This document shows positions 1 through 12,400 of a stretch of 64,000 nucleotides of DNA, in pieces; within the stretch, counting starts at the first letter, position 1, and each line of letters starts with the position of its first letter. This DNA comes from Endothia cerciana (taxonomy: Eukaryota; Ascomycota; Sordariomycetes; Diaporthales; Cryphonectriaceae). The DNA lies in assembly GCA_026119935.1 (NCBI GenBank), contig JALRMH010000007.1:859097-923096 (forward strand), given 5' to 3'. The notes beneath the pieces were generated by a model. That model was not told the origin of the DNA, searched no databases, and saw only the letters and a list, made by a program, of their open reading frames with translations. The position numbers and the translations under genes were made by a program.

Positions 1-1201
1 TGGCGGGCTCCGCGCTGTTGGCCAGGGCTGTATTGAGCAGTCCTCGGCCGAAGCGGCTGCGATGCTGCGAGAGCTGCCGTGCTAGAGCCAGCAAATTTGC
101 CCCCGGGCGAGCGCCCCGTCCAGACACGACCGCCACTCTAGTTCAAACACTAGCAGGTTCGCTCAGTCGATACGACGTCTCCAGTGGCATCGCACGGTTG
201 ATCACGAGACCCCCCTCCCACAGCTGCCTAATGCACAGCCCGTCGCAGGAACCAAGGGGGTGTCAGGAAGATCGGCGGGCGGCGAGGGCGATGATCCCGT
301 CTAGTCCTGCGCTTCTCGAGGACCTAAGTCCCATACCACAAACATAGGGAGAGGTAGTTTCGGGGTGTGTTGGAATGGTGTGGGGGGGGGGGGGGCGGCG
401 TTGAGAATTCTGTCTGCCCGTGTAGCTCGGAGGGAGGCGGATGGTTGGTTACGCAACTTGGTTCCGAGGCACTGCTGGAGTGCACGGCCGAGTTGTTTCA
501 CAGCCATAGGTTTTCAGGTGCCCCCGAGATCTGGATGAAAAGTGTGTAAACCTGTACCACCTGAAAAAGGGTACGTTGCGGTCAGAATGGGCTTGGATTT
601 GCTAGCCCCACCGGTCCGTTACTCACCTTGCGCCTAGACCGATCTGCCGGCGACGAGGTTGCCATCGGCGACTATTGAAGAAGAAAAGAACAAAGACAAA
701 GGGGGGGGGGGGGGCGGGCTTTGGGAAGGCAAGCTTCAGGTCTTCAATATGTGATCGGGGCACCATAGTATGCGTGAGTCTTATAATTCGTCTCAATACA
801 GCAATTATCTACCTTCGCAAGCGGATATTGGAGGCGCAACACATGATACTGTACACCCCCCGTACAATAATGAAAAGGCTACCATGAACGCTCTTTCGCT
901 AAACACTGTCGTTTGCAGACTTTATTGTGCACCGCCGTGCCAATACAAGGGGGAAGGCAAAGGTAAACCAAAACGCTCAAGAAAAGAAAAAGAAAAAAAT
1001 GCTTGTGCCACTGTGAAGCCGAATGATGATGATCATGCCTGTTTCTTCATAAAGGCGTGTCCCGTTGCGCCATGCCTAAGCCGTGCGATGATAGCGCAAT
1101 ATAGGATACAGCAAAAAGAAAACGCGAAAATACTGAGATCGAGCAGTCGGTCGTCGGTCGTAAAATATGATGATGTAAGAGCCTGGATGGTTCGGTGTCG
1201 T
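1..1201. other. Left edge, no supported gene
   Basis: No reading frame here looks like protein: the open frames overlap on both strands, are biased in composition and lack recognisable domains or paired splice signals. Two pure G runs lie at 382-395 and 701-714. The 3' untranslated region of the minus-strand gene ending at 1202 probably occupies the last few hundred bases. A gene cut by the left edge cannot be excluded. Confidence 0.5.
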
Positions 1202-2576
1202 CTAGAAAGCTGGGATGGGGTTGGCATAGCGGAGCGGACTATGGTGATGATGCTCCGATGAGGGCCTGCGCTGAGTGAAGACGCGGTGCATGAACGCGCG
1301 GGGCCCGATAGACTCGACGTCACCCAGGACGGGCATGCGGGCCTTCTTTGTCTGCCAGCGCTCTATGATGCAGTCGTCGACGAGAGCCATGAGGCCACTT
1401 GCCATGATGACACTGGGTGATATTAGCAAGGGCGACGCGTAATGAGGTTGTGTTATCCCTGTAGCGGACTTACTCGGCAACGTCTGTGGCAGCATCGAGG
1501 ACGTCATTGTCGTTGATCCACATGAAGCAAGGTGGGATCCAACCCCCGGCCCTCTCGTCGTCTTCCACCTGGTTTGGTGATCGTGTCTCAGGCACGATAT
1601 GTGCCACGGGATTCGGCTGGCCGTCACGGATGAGGTGGAAGGAGACCACGCCGTCAAGGTGCTTCTCGACCACACGCTTCCAAGCATATGAATGGCCCCA
1701 CCAGTCGAACTCGTACCGCGTGTTCTTCTTGGATCCTCTCCTCTCCACATCCACGCGCGCATAGTTGCTGAACTCCAATCTGATAGCATTGGTGGGGCGT
1801 GGCTGGCCCTGCTTGTGATCACCACCCGAGGACCGGGAGGACACGCTACCGACGTCTATACTGGTGTCGGAGTGAGAGGTGGCCGGGCGCTTGTCTTTGC
1901 CGGAGGCAGCAGAGCCACTGGAATTGTGACGCCGGATATGTGGCTTCGCCAGGTTCTTCATGGCCGTTGACATGGAGCGCTGGAGGGTTGGCCGGCTCAG
2001 GGACGCTTCTTGGTCGTATCTGCGCTTCGAATTGCAGACTTCGCGACCAGAGTCGCGGCAGTATCGCCGGAGGGAAAACTCTCGTTTTGCCAAGTCGTAC
2101 ATGCGGAGGTGGAAGAGCTGGACGGCCATTCTCCTCCGGCCGGGAACAATCGTGTCCACTCGCAGGTTCATGTTGCCATCGGTTGTGAAGTCGTCATGCC
2201 GTATCGACAACCGGTTCATGCTGGGATAGAGTTGGGCGAAATCCTTGGGTGTCGAAGCGCGCACATTGGGCTCGGCTATCTCGTGGTAATACGAGGGTAA
2301 TGGCGGGATGTAGTCGTGCTCGCGCTCTCTAGCAAGATCCTCCTCTCGTTCCAGGGTGAGATCATCCTCTGAATCGTCGGTAGATGCGTAGGTATCTACT
2401 GATGACCGCGGTATTGTTGCGGTGCTTGGTGACAGGTCCTCATCGTACTCAATGTGGTGCACATAGGGCTTCCTATCCCCAGCTGAAGACCTCAGAGGTG
2501 CCCTAATCGGGTCGTCTTCTCGGCTGTTGGCGTCATGGTCATCACATTGACCGTGGTGATCTGACAGGGGAGACAT
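1202..2576 (-). CDS. Hypothetical protein, 437 aa, two exons
   Basis: Two exons on the minus strand, 2576-1474 and 1412-1202, joined across a 61-bp intron with a GTAAGT donor and a CCCAG acceptor; the joined frame is 1314 nt. The splice turns a premature stop into a continuous reading ...TDVADVIMASG followed by MALVDDCI. No enzyme domain is recognised. The first 100 residues are acidic and probably disordered (ser/asp/glu-rich). The middle has basic and Ser-rich stretches, and a hydrophobic/aromatic segment (near YEFDWWGHSYAWKRVVE) looks folded and leads to a conserved-looking C-terminus. Codon use and the clean intron support a real gene; I recall similar proteins only as unannotated fungal hypotheticals. 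Start chosen at the first ATG of the frame (MSPLSD). Function unknown. Confidence 0.75.
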
Positions 2577-5500
2577 CTCGAATTTCCGCTGCAGACAAAG
2601 AGACGCCGGTTGTGAACGTCTCGTTTTCAGGCCTCGAAGTGCGGCGAGGTGATATAAAGTGTGGAATAAGCGGGGGTTCCAGGGCCCTATGTGAGACCTG
2701 TTGCCTCACAGTGCTCGGACGGTTTCCGGACAGCAGGCAGGCTCGAGGACGGGGGAGCGGCTGGGGCTGTAGGAAGGCTGCGGGCCTGGGCTCTGACGGC
2801 GCTTGGATGCCGGTAGCTGATGTGGCTCCAGCTTCAGACGAGGCAGACGTGTAAGTCCTTGGGCGGCTGAGACTGAGCTGTCAGGGGCTTCGATGAGGCT
2901 TGGTGGGGCCCGTGTGACTGACAGGCTATAATCGGTGGACGTGAATGGTCTTGTGAGGATACATGTTTCGTGAGCTGTTGTCAGGAGCGTGGGGGATCAC
3001 ATCGGGTCAGGAAAGTGTGGGAGTGATATACGAAGCAGCCCTGTCTGTCCCCCGGTGTAGTAGCAGGCATGGGACGAGCACATAATCGTCCACATCCCAT
3101 TATGGGGAGCCGAGCCGGGCACAGAGCCGAGACAGAGGAGGCATGGCAGCTCTAGCACTGATGACAGGCTCGCGCAGGCCCAAAGCGACCCTGCAAGATG
3201 ACCCGGGGGGGGGGGGGGATACAGGCTTCCGGTGTGGCAGCGGACAGAGCCCTTGCTGGGGTCTCGCGTGAAATCGGGCGGCTACGGGAAGTGCTGGCGA
3301 CCATCATCAGGATCCCCCCCCCCCAAGGGTACCTCCCCCGTACAACGTGCGATTTGTCACTCGAGAGTGATTAGAAGCCCAAGGTACAGTTCAACAACGT
3401 GGTCGCCGGGTCGACCTAGAACCTGCTTGCCACCATGCATCAGAACGTCCGCCGTGAAGCATCCGTCCTGCTAGTTTTTTGAATGTGATACCAACGGAGA
3501 TCCGCCCCCCCCCCCCTCGACGCCGCATCGTCCCGGACAGACCTGCGAGGACAACTGCTGAGCGAGCACTGAACTCCTCAAGAACTGTCGCAGCACACCC
3601 ATGGATGCAACCCTGCCGTTACAGACGACTGGGGTAAGAGGATCGCCACGCCGAGGGAGAGAGTGTGTGGTCTGCAAGGCTAGAAGAGCCTGGGCTCTGA
3701 GGCGATAGCGCCTACTATGGTACTCGCTTGCAGATCGGCCTCCATTCTCCAGCGAAGGAGGAGGGACTCGAGCGACGCAATATTGTGTTTGAGTGGCTGT
3801 GGGCTGTCCGCGGGTGGCCGGCGGCATCCGAGAATCGAGAGGACCAAGCTGACCCCGGGTTGGGCCAGAAAGGGACAGTAGCGTACGGGGCATTATCTCA
3901 TCCTCGTACCTAGTCAGGCCCAGACTTTGCCCATCCGGACAACGGGACTGGCCCAGATAACCAGCGATGGAGGGTCAAAATCAGCTAACGTCCCATAGCG
4001 CCGGTAGGGGGGGTGGGTTGGCATAGGCTATAGTGCGGGTTGGTGAGAGAGGGTCTGGATAGGCAGCCCGTGATGTGGGATGGCCAGCCGGCGAGTCGGG
4101 AGAAGGAAGGCCTGGAGGAAGAGGGAGGTCCAAGAGAATAAAGCGGGATCAAGATCAGTTGACAGGCCCTGGAGGGAAAACCCGTCCTAGCAGCAACGTT
4201 GACAGGTTTGGTGGGGATGCAATGGCAGGATGCAGCAAGACGTGTTAATGACATGCTGACAGGCCACCCTGATTTCAGAACGTCCGGACCGTCGTGGTGC
4301 CATCACTCCACCACGGCTCAGCGGTGGTGTGATTTGGCTTTGTCAGTACCATAGGAGCTTCCTCTCTTCCCATCCTCTTTCCTTTCTCCTCCTTTCTTTT
4401 CCTCTCCCCTCCCCACTTCGAAAATGTATTATTCTCGTCAGTCACGCGGGATCTCCCTCCTTCCCCCTTTTTACCCTCCACCGGAATACTCCGCGCAGGG
4501 ACGCTACCAACAGCCATTGGCCAGCATTCCGGTACGCAAGTCCAGAATACGCCATCTTGGGATTCTTCCAGCCCCTTCGTCAGTCCGTAGAAGTCCGCTA
4601 GGAACTTGGCCCGGGAGCGCCATAGATCCCGAGCTTGAAGAAGCAGGGGGAACCCAACAACCTTCTTATCCTCTGATATCACCACTTCCCACCCCCGGAC
4701 GGCGCCGTGACTACTACCACACCTGAACCTTGGTGGAACGCACAGGAAGGCCCCTTGTCGTCCTTATTGCTTTTTCCATATGCAACGTTTGGACGCACCC
4801 GAACCTCGACGGGGCTGGCTGGCCTTCGGCTATGGAGGAAAGTCTCCTGAGCTGCACACATCGAGATGCGACGATCAGGCCGACATGCCGCCCAGCATCA
4901 CCTCTCTTCTCGGCTGCGCACAGGCACCATATGTTGGTCTACCCTGGGTCCTACAACCATCTCAAGCTGCCTGCTGGACGCGGTGAACCAGGTGAACCAG
5001 CCTCGGAAAACGCTCCCGACGAGGGCGGACAGCATAATTTGTTGGCCCTCGTGCGTGCAACCCGTGATGGGGGGGGGGAGGTCGTGCTCCGAGTCGCCGT
5101 CATGCAGCAGCACCTCGGCAGACGACGCCAGACGATTCCGCCGTCAACACGCCTATCTCAGGCTGGCCGCAGGCGCGGTCGCAATATCCCCGACGCTCTC
5201 TGCAAAGTACGGTGACGTCGTTTCCAAATTTCATTCTCCTTGTGGCAGCTCCCTCGCGGATGACGTTGAGCGACGTCTTCTCAAAAATTGAGGCATCTCG
5301 TAAGGCCTGTCTTACGCAACGCGGCAGAAGTCCGGCTACTGTCTTTTCTGCCGTTTGTAGTCATTGCCCGCGTCAATGACAACCTGGGGTTGGCAGCTGT
5401 TCGTGTGCGCTTGTCGATGCCCAATGTCTCCATCTTGTCCTCTCGTCTAGCCAATCGTCTGGGGCGCAATATCTATCCACCCACTTATTGGTCTCCCGAG

Positions 5501-8500
5501 GTCATGGGAAGGTGTGACCCTTTCCAGAGACCCTATGTCGCCTCGCATCAGAGGGTAGCTCACCACGGGGTGGCTGAGAAATGCTGTCGACGCCTGCCAT
5601 TAGGCAACTGTCAACAGCGAGGCTCGGGAGAGGCAGAGGTGGCCAGCCAAGCGGCCCATCCCACCCTTCAACTAGAGCCCAGTCAAGCACCTCGGGTCTT
5701 GCAGACTTGGCCCGGCGTCTTTTGGACAGAGAGACCTCGGCTCTGTCCTCATGTCCCTGCTTTTGGATACGGAAATTCGGCGTTGATCGTTTTATCGGGG
5801 ATCGTCCTGGAGAAGGCCAAGTGGCCCACGCGTTCGCGATGATCCCCTTTAAAATGGCCACAAATGTTCCCCCCAGACGATCCGGCTTGCTGCTTTGGGA
5901 ACCCCACATGTTGTGCTGTCCTGCAGGCTCAACGTGCCGGGACGGGGCAGCGCGCGTGCAGCAAGGTCCCACTGCGAGACCGCAGCAGCGTGGGCATCAA
6001 GAGCTCCTCCCATCATGCATGCATGCTGCAGGCTGTCGCCGTATCTCGCCGCACCGGTCGCGGCATGTCGGGGAGTTGTGGCAAGGCCTCATAGGCGGCC
6101 ACCCCGCGGCTAAAAACGCTGTCAAGGAACGCGACACCATGCGCTGCGCCGGAACAGCATCCTGCTCGTCTGGGGTGCGCCAAGGGGGGGAAAGACTCCA
6201 TTCCTCAGTTCCCACCCGATCGCGCGATCTGCGCTTCGTCCATCAGTCCTTGGAGGAATCTGGGGGGCCCGGTCGGACGCTGCTGTCATGAATTGGCACA
6301 GAGTCCACACCATTAGCGATCTTGCCCACGCAAAGAGTGCCAGGCGAAGCACGGGTCCGAACTATGGTTTTTGATTTTTTGATTTTTTTTTTGGGGGGAA
6401 AAAAATCTCATTTTGAGGTCTCATTAGGGCATTCGACTCGCAGCGGTGGGCATGTGCCAGCGCGTGTCTCCTGTTATAAACAGTGACTGACACTCAGAAA
6501 CCGTTGATATCCTAGTGCAGCGGGAGTTGGCGCGAAGTCCCTCCCGCAGGCTATAACTGTTCAACTACTAAGGCAGAGGTTGTGAGTTTTAACTCTCGGC
6601 ATTACCAACTTAGTATGGAGCCTGGTCATCTCGTAAGCCGGGGCATTTCTGAAGGGCAAATAGATATTGCCAAGGTCCATGAAAGCGCAGTTCGATGGCC
6701 TCGCCCGACGGGTTGGGTCTTGGTCCTCATTGTTATGGAGGTGAGAATCACCGCTATGGAGATGAGTATTTTGAGGTCCACGCCGGGCGCAGGATTGACC
6801 ATTCCCAAACCCCTTGCTCTGAATATCCAGCTTACAAGCTGGATACCTGGTGAATTATAACATTGGCCATTTGTGGCCTGTTACTTTTCTTCTTTGTTCC
6901 CTTTTTCTTTAGGCGGGCGGAAATGTCCACTCTCTTCCGTTCCGCCCGGGCGAACTTGCAGCTTCTGGTATCCCGAGCATTGGGCCCAAGGGCCGGTTAT
7001 GCCTATAGGCCAACTTTCCGTTGACGACGGTATGACCATCTGACGAAGATATTCATTGAAGATCGACAAAATGTTGATGATCTACTCCAGCGGTCGACCT
7101 GTCCGATTGTCATGTGTACCTTCTCGTGTGGCCCTCAATCTGGATTTGACGGAGTCGGCACAGCAGCCACAATGCTCCCCTCGGCCAATCTTGGACATCC
7201 GCTATCTGATTGTGTCCTGCTGCACTGCTGTGCTACCATTGACACCCTCCGACGGGACGGACAACAAGGATGGGGTTCTAGAACACCACATCCTGCGACG
7301 TCAAGGGGGATTGAGCAGCCATCCACACCATCGGGAGCTATGGACGACCTGATGGACTCCCTATTGAATGTAGTAGCGTGCCACAGCAGACGCAAACATG
7401 GACACCTGACCGCCGCTGAGGGTCCTGTTTGGATGTCAAGATGGGGCATCCTTGTGGGTGCCTGTTGGGGGACATCAAAAGGGCACGCAACGCATCCGTG
7501 CCTCTGCGTGACCAACTCCTTCTCCTCAACAGCATCCCAGACAGTCCACCTCGTTGCACCTCCGGCACCTCAGGTATGTGCTGCGTCTGACGCCATGATC
7601 TTCTTTCCAATGACGGCAAAACAGTGAAAACCGCCGTCGTGGTTGTGCTTGCGAGACGGCCTGTCAGCGCGTCACGAGATGCAGGTGATCGGATCGGGAA
7701 GTGCCTGCTTGGGCGTCGCTGTTCATGATTGGAAGACAAAGTCAGCCCCTAGGTACTGCGATGCTGCCACGCTATCGTTCTTGGTACCTGGGCGGTTCAA
7801 AATTGACGACTCATTCTCACCCGACACAGACGAGCGCCGGATGTTGTGCAGGTGGAGGAGGACAGCCAACCCAGGAAGATCAACATGAGTTGAGGAAGAG
7901 GGTGTTGAGGAACCAGCGCTATCGGCTGTTGACAGCCACTAGGTAGGCAACCATGATTATAGCTGACTCTGCGAGTGCTGGGTCGTTTACGACCAGTCTG
8001 CTTTCCCTAGGGCCAGGAATCATCAGATTCGACAGGAAGCAACAGCCGGGCTTGTTCTCGCCACCACCTAGGTGCTACGTCTCCAGCAGTCAGTCACCAG
8101 TCGTGAGAGCATTGGTTCTTCTAACAAAAACATTGCCCGTCGTTGGCTTCAACCCAGCAGGATGACCAGGGCTCAGTTTCCAATAGGTCGGGCCTCTCTT
8201 GGCTTGTCTAGCGTCATCTGAAGTCTTGCAGAATTCTCTGATCTTCAGTGCCTTGTTCACCTTGTATGCGAGTATTCTACGACAACGGTCTTCTAAGTGT
8301 TACTATGGGAACGTTTGGTTCGATTTCATCTCGCCCTTTTATGAGTGTCGATATAGTGATTTTCCAGCTGGACGCGATGAAAGATTATCGCTGCCAACAT
8401 GTCCGTCTCGAGGCTCCCGCCATCATGTCTGCACAATTCGCATTCGGCCCGAGGAATAAGGTTGCCTTCAACTTGACAAGGAGTTGCAACATACGCAATC

Positions 8501-9135
8501 GACGTTTGCCCGGAGGCTTACAATGGTCTATTTGACGTTGTATCAGTTGTCAGGGTAAATATGTCTGTGCCTGGCTCAACATGTGGGCGGTTGTGTGTGC
8601 TCGTTTTCCTCAGCGAAAGAGAAGACACCTGTTGCTGAGCACGTTGATTCTCCGGTTATGATGTAGATCTTTGAAAATGGATGAGATCGATCTACTGCTT
8701 CCAGATCGGACGACATTCTGTCCCATCTGTCCCAAGTCCTGCTCTTATTGTTCGTGTGACTGCCAGCGACGAGAAACTTATAGCCCAGACGCGAGCCTAA
8801 AATGAAGCTGGCGTTCAGAACAAGACTGTAAAGCGGCGATGCAAGTACAATTCGCAAGGAACAAGGAGTAAGACTATGTATGTGACTCGAATCGACTTGA
8901 CTATAGATACCCACGACGCACAACCTCACAACTCGCCTCAACCAGGTCCTCCAAACCCGTCCTGCAGTGACCAACCAACACGACACAACTCGACTGATGC
9001 AGGTAACAGTGATGATAGCAATGCAAGAACGATTGAGTAATTTGACCGAAATTCGTGGATGCGCGATGCTTGTTTGCCTGTCGTACGGTAATCCCAACAG
9101 ACATGTGGGGTCCTGATACAACAGCAGTCCAACAA
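2577..9135. other. Long gene-poor interval
   Basis: About 6.5 kb upstream of the 437-aa gene without a convincing coding region. It holds pure G/C runs at 3205-3218, 3314-3324, 3505-3516 and 5069-5078, a pyrimidine-rich tract at 4360-4420, a T-run/G-run/A-run motif near 6370-6406 and a stretch near 6500-6610 with weak resemblance to a tRNA-derived element. Open frames here (for example 236 codons at 5581-6291 plus, 181 codons at 8576-9121 minus) lack domain-like sequence and have mirror frames on the other strand. The first few hundred bases above 2576 should contain the promoter of the flanking gene. Confidence 0.5.
4424..4726 (+). CDS. Possible small hypothetical ORF, 100 codons
   Basis: A 100-codon frame starting MYYSRQS follows directly on a strongly pyrimidine-rich tract (4360-4420), a layout typical of fungal promoters and leaders. 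The product would be rich in Pro, Tyr, Gln and Arg and without signal peptide or membrane segment. No homologue is recognised and there is no intron to support it. A second frame overlaps the same bases, so this may be chance. Low confidence. Confidence 0.2.
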   Translation: MYYSRQSRGISLLPPFYPPPEYSAQGRYQQPLASIPVRKSRIRHLGILPAPSSVRRSPLGTWPGSAIDPELEEAGGTQQPSYPLISPLPTPGRRRDYYHT

Positions 9136-9435
9136 TTATAACCCATGTGCCGCCGCCCTCTTCTTGAGCCTCGCCTCAGGCGAACTTCTCACCTCGACCT
9201 CCTTCGTCACTTCTAGAGCATCATCTTCCACATAGCCCGCACCACGTCCAGCGAAGCAGCACTAGGACCAAGCCCCTCTCTTCGGGCTCCTTTTTGGGCT
9301 TGCACTTCCGCCTCGGCTACCGCGAGCGCTGTCAGCGTCGTATCGACTCATACTCGACTGAGCGGACGACCGCGGGCTCTCGCGGGAACTATTGAGACAT
9401 CCAGGACACCATTTCCCTGTACATCTCATCGGCAT
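9136..9435 (-). pseudogene. Unexplained 100-codon frame with one internal stop
   Basis: On the minus strand, just downstream of the Bbc1 stop codon, a frame runs from an ATG at 9435 to a TAA at 9136-9138 with a single in-frame TAG at 9262-9264. The first part is Ser/Arg-rich (includes MSRYDADSARGSRGGS and two Pro-Lys-Arg motifs); the second part reads like a protein tail with an alternating acidic/basic pattern (EVTKEVEVRSSPEARLKKR). It may be a small gene with an intron I cannot place, a decayed fragment, or chance in the 3' untranslated region of Bbc1. No family recognised. Confidence 0.2.
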
Positions 9436-9453
9436 CGACGGTTGACCAAGTTC

Positions 9454-12400
9454 CTAGTTCTGGCCCTCCCAGCCGATCCAACTGCGCGGCATGACACGCC
9501 AGATCTTGACCTCGCCGCTGCGAAGGTCATCCAGCCTGAAGCTCTCGATCTTGACCTTCTTGCTCTCGCGTCCCTGCTCCCATACACGGACTTTCTTCTT
9601 CGTGCCGTCCCACTCCGCCACGACGCCAACATGGTCCGGCTTGCCTACTTCCATGGTGTACTTCGCGTGCATGGGGCCGTGCTTGCCTTGGAACTTAGCA
9701 TTGCGAATGCTGATGATGTCGCCGGGGCGGATCTGATCGGTTTGTGTGGTGCTTGCGTTGGCCAGGTTGGAGTAGACAAGTGCACCGTAAGCGCGAGTAC
9801 CGACAGGTAGGAGGGCGTCTTTTAGGGGCTTCACCAGCTCGAAGACAAGTGCTTGTGGCGTACCGTCTCCAACAACCGTATCTTTCTTTCCAGTGACAGC
9901 TTCGGAAACGGGTCGGCCAAAGCGCTCGTAGGATTCCTCCAGCTGATCCTGACGCAGGCTGCGGGGTGGCCCTTCATGACGCTGCTCCAAGTGAACGTCA
10001 TTTGCGTCCTGGGGATTGAAGCGCACCGTGATGACTGTCTGAGAGTAATCCTGAAACAAAACGTAAATATCTCGCGTCACAGTCGTCTTGACGCCGCGCT
10101 GCGTTGACTGAGATTCCTCCGACTCGAAGAAGATGTCTTTACGACCCTGCAACTGGGGCGGTAGACCCTTTGGCTGCATCCACCATCCAGATTGAGGAGC
10201 TAGGTCAATGTCATTCGCAACAAACCCAGACTCCATAGATGGCCTGCTGAGCATATCCATTGACCGACGACCTGCACGAATATCCAGTGAGGCGCGGTGT
10301 GGGGCCGGCGCACGACCAGCTGAAGGCGCAGGCGGACCTCTCTGCTCAGAGAAAGCCTGCTGTGATGACTCGCCCGCGGCGTACGCGTCGTCTGCTGGGC
10401 GAGATGGAGGTGGAGACTGGGAGAAACCCGGCATCGCGCCTGCCTTGGAGGACATAGCATTGTAGTTGTAGGGGTCGTAGTCGTCATCTTGCTCAATCTC
10501 CTTGGTTGGTGGGGGCGGCGGAGGCGCTGCCCGAGGAGCATCCACAGACTTCCGAGTGTCTGTTCGAGTGTCCGGCGGAGGCTGGCTTGGTATCGGAGGA
10601 GGGGCTCTGGGAGCAGCAGTGGATGGTATCGGAGGTGGAAGGGAAGGAGGTGCGGCCTTTGGAGAGGCCATCGAGAATGTATCCTCAAAGCTAGACTCTC
10701 TTCCGTGCGCCTTCAAAGCGTCTTTGTGGGGGACAGAAGAAGCAATATCGGTATCATAGTCCCCTTCATACTCCGTGACTTCTTCGTTCTCATCGTCCAG
10801 CTGGTCGTCGGCTGTAGAGGTCTTTGGCAGGCCGCCGGGAGGTGGGGGCGGAGGCGGTCGAGTTTGCGACGGAGGTGCCGGAGCGGTTCCGGGAACGGGT
10901 GGTGGAGGTCTACTAGCCCGCTTGTTTGTAGGCGACGCGGGAGTGGCCTCGTCGTCATGGAACTTGGGAGATGTCGGCACTCGAGGAGATGTCGGCGCTC
11001 GAGGAGATGCCGGCACTCGAGGAGAGGTAGGCACAGGCGGTGCTGGAGCAGTCACAGGAGGCAGAGGCGGCGGGGCCCGGGTCGCAGGAGGCTCCTCACC
11101 TCTAGGCGTCTCCATAGGCTCATCTACTCCTGAGGCCTCGTCACCAGACTCGGAGCCTTCACTTGGGGGTGCAGGAGTGGCAGGCGGAGGCCGTGCTGCA
11201 CATGATCAGCATGGGTTCGCTTCGCGATCGGAGGCTTGTACATACATTCAGTCGGGATAGGCGGAGGAATAGGTCGTCCCCCAGGAATTGGAGGGGCGGC
11301 AGATGCAGCAGGAACTAGACCCATATCAGCACCGCAATCAGAATGGGTTCATGGTGATAGCCATCCTACCAGCTGGAGGACTGCGCTGAGCAGGTTCCTC
11401 ATCCTCAACTTCTTCTTCTTCTGCAGCTACAGGCTCTTCCCCTGCCTGCTTGGGACGGCCCATACCAGGCAGCGGCATCATCATAGGAATCGGAGGAGCA
11501 GCGCGTGGAGAAGAAGGAAGATCCTGAGATTCCTCACCCGTGCGCTTCTCCGACGAGGACTTCTTCTTGGGCGGAAATGACGGGGCGGCTCCGGGCATGG
11601 GCATGCCGAACATGCCGGGCATGCCCATACCTCCTCCCAGTCGAGCCATACGCGCACGAAGCTCTTCCTTGCGACGGAACTCCTTGGCTTCTTCGTCGTC
11701 GTCCTCGTCGTCGTCCTCCTCGTCCTCGTCCCCGTCCTCGTCCGCCTCTTCCTCTTCAACTTTCTCTTCCTCTGCTGCTGCAGGCTGTCCAGGTATCGAC
11801 ACCCGAGACGGGCGTCGCGGCTTCTCATCGCTATCCTCGCGCTCCGTATGCTCTTCCTGGTCCTCTGTCGTCTCGCCTGCGCCGGACATGTCCGCCTCAT
11901 TTCCATCTCTAGGCTCTGGATCTTTGGACGGCTTGCGACGGGGTGGAGCCGGCATCCTGGGAGGATGGGCGTCTTCAAGCGATCGCCTGCCGCCGGTCCC
12001 GCTAGTATCTCTGCGCTCCAAAGTAGGCGCAGGAGCAGCGACCTCCTCTTCGGTGCCCTCAACAGCTGGCTCGTGGCTAGGCATTCTTGGCTTAGCCGGA
12101 CGCTTCGGCTTCTCTTTCTTGGCGGCAGCCTCTGCATGCCTTTGTGCCTGCTCTTGCTGTTGCTTCTGGAGAAGAGCCATGCGCTCCTTCAGGCTCATCG
12201 GCTTGGGCTGGTCCTCTTCGCCCTCCTTCGGTTCGGATGGGAGCAGTCCTGCCTTCTGAGCATTTTCGACGTTTTCGGCTTCCCTTTCCCTGATCTCAGG
12301 GTCCTCGTCTCGACGGTACACAGGAGCGACCGGAGCATTGCGCTGCGTGGGAACGTAGGTGTTCCCTTTTGGAGGTGGAGCGACGAAGGGTTTCTTGATG

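Noticed and set aside
5581..6291. 236-codon plus frame as a gene
   Set aside because: Arg/Ser/Gly/His-rich chance composition, no domain or hydrophobic core, overlapping open frames on both strands.
8576..9121. 181-codon minus frame as a gene
   Set aside because: No family features; no ATG context or introns; flanked by other chance frames.
11338..11340. Frameshift or pseudogenisation of BBC1 at the TGA after MNPF
   Set aside because: A 55-bp intron with branch and acceptor restores the frame exactly, and the downstream C-terminal domain is intact.
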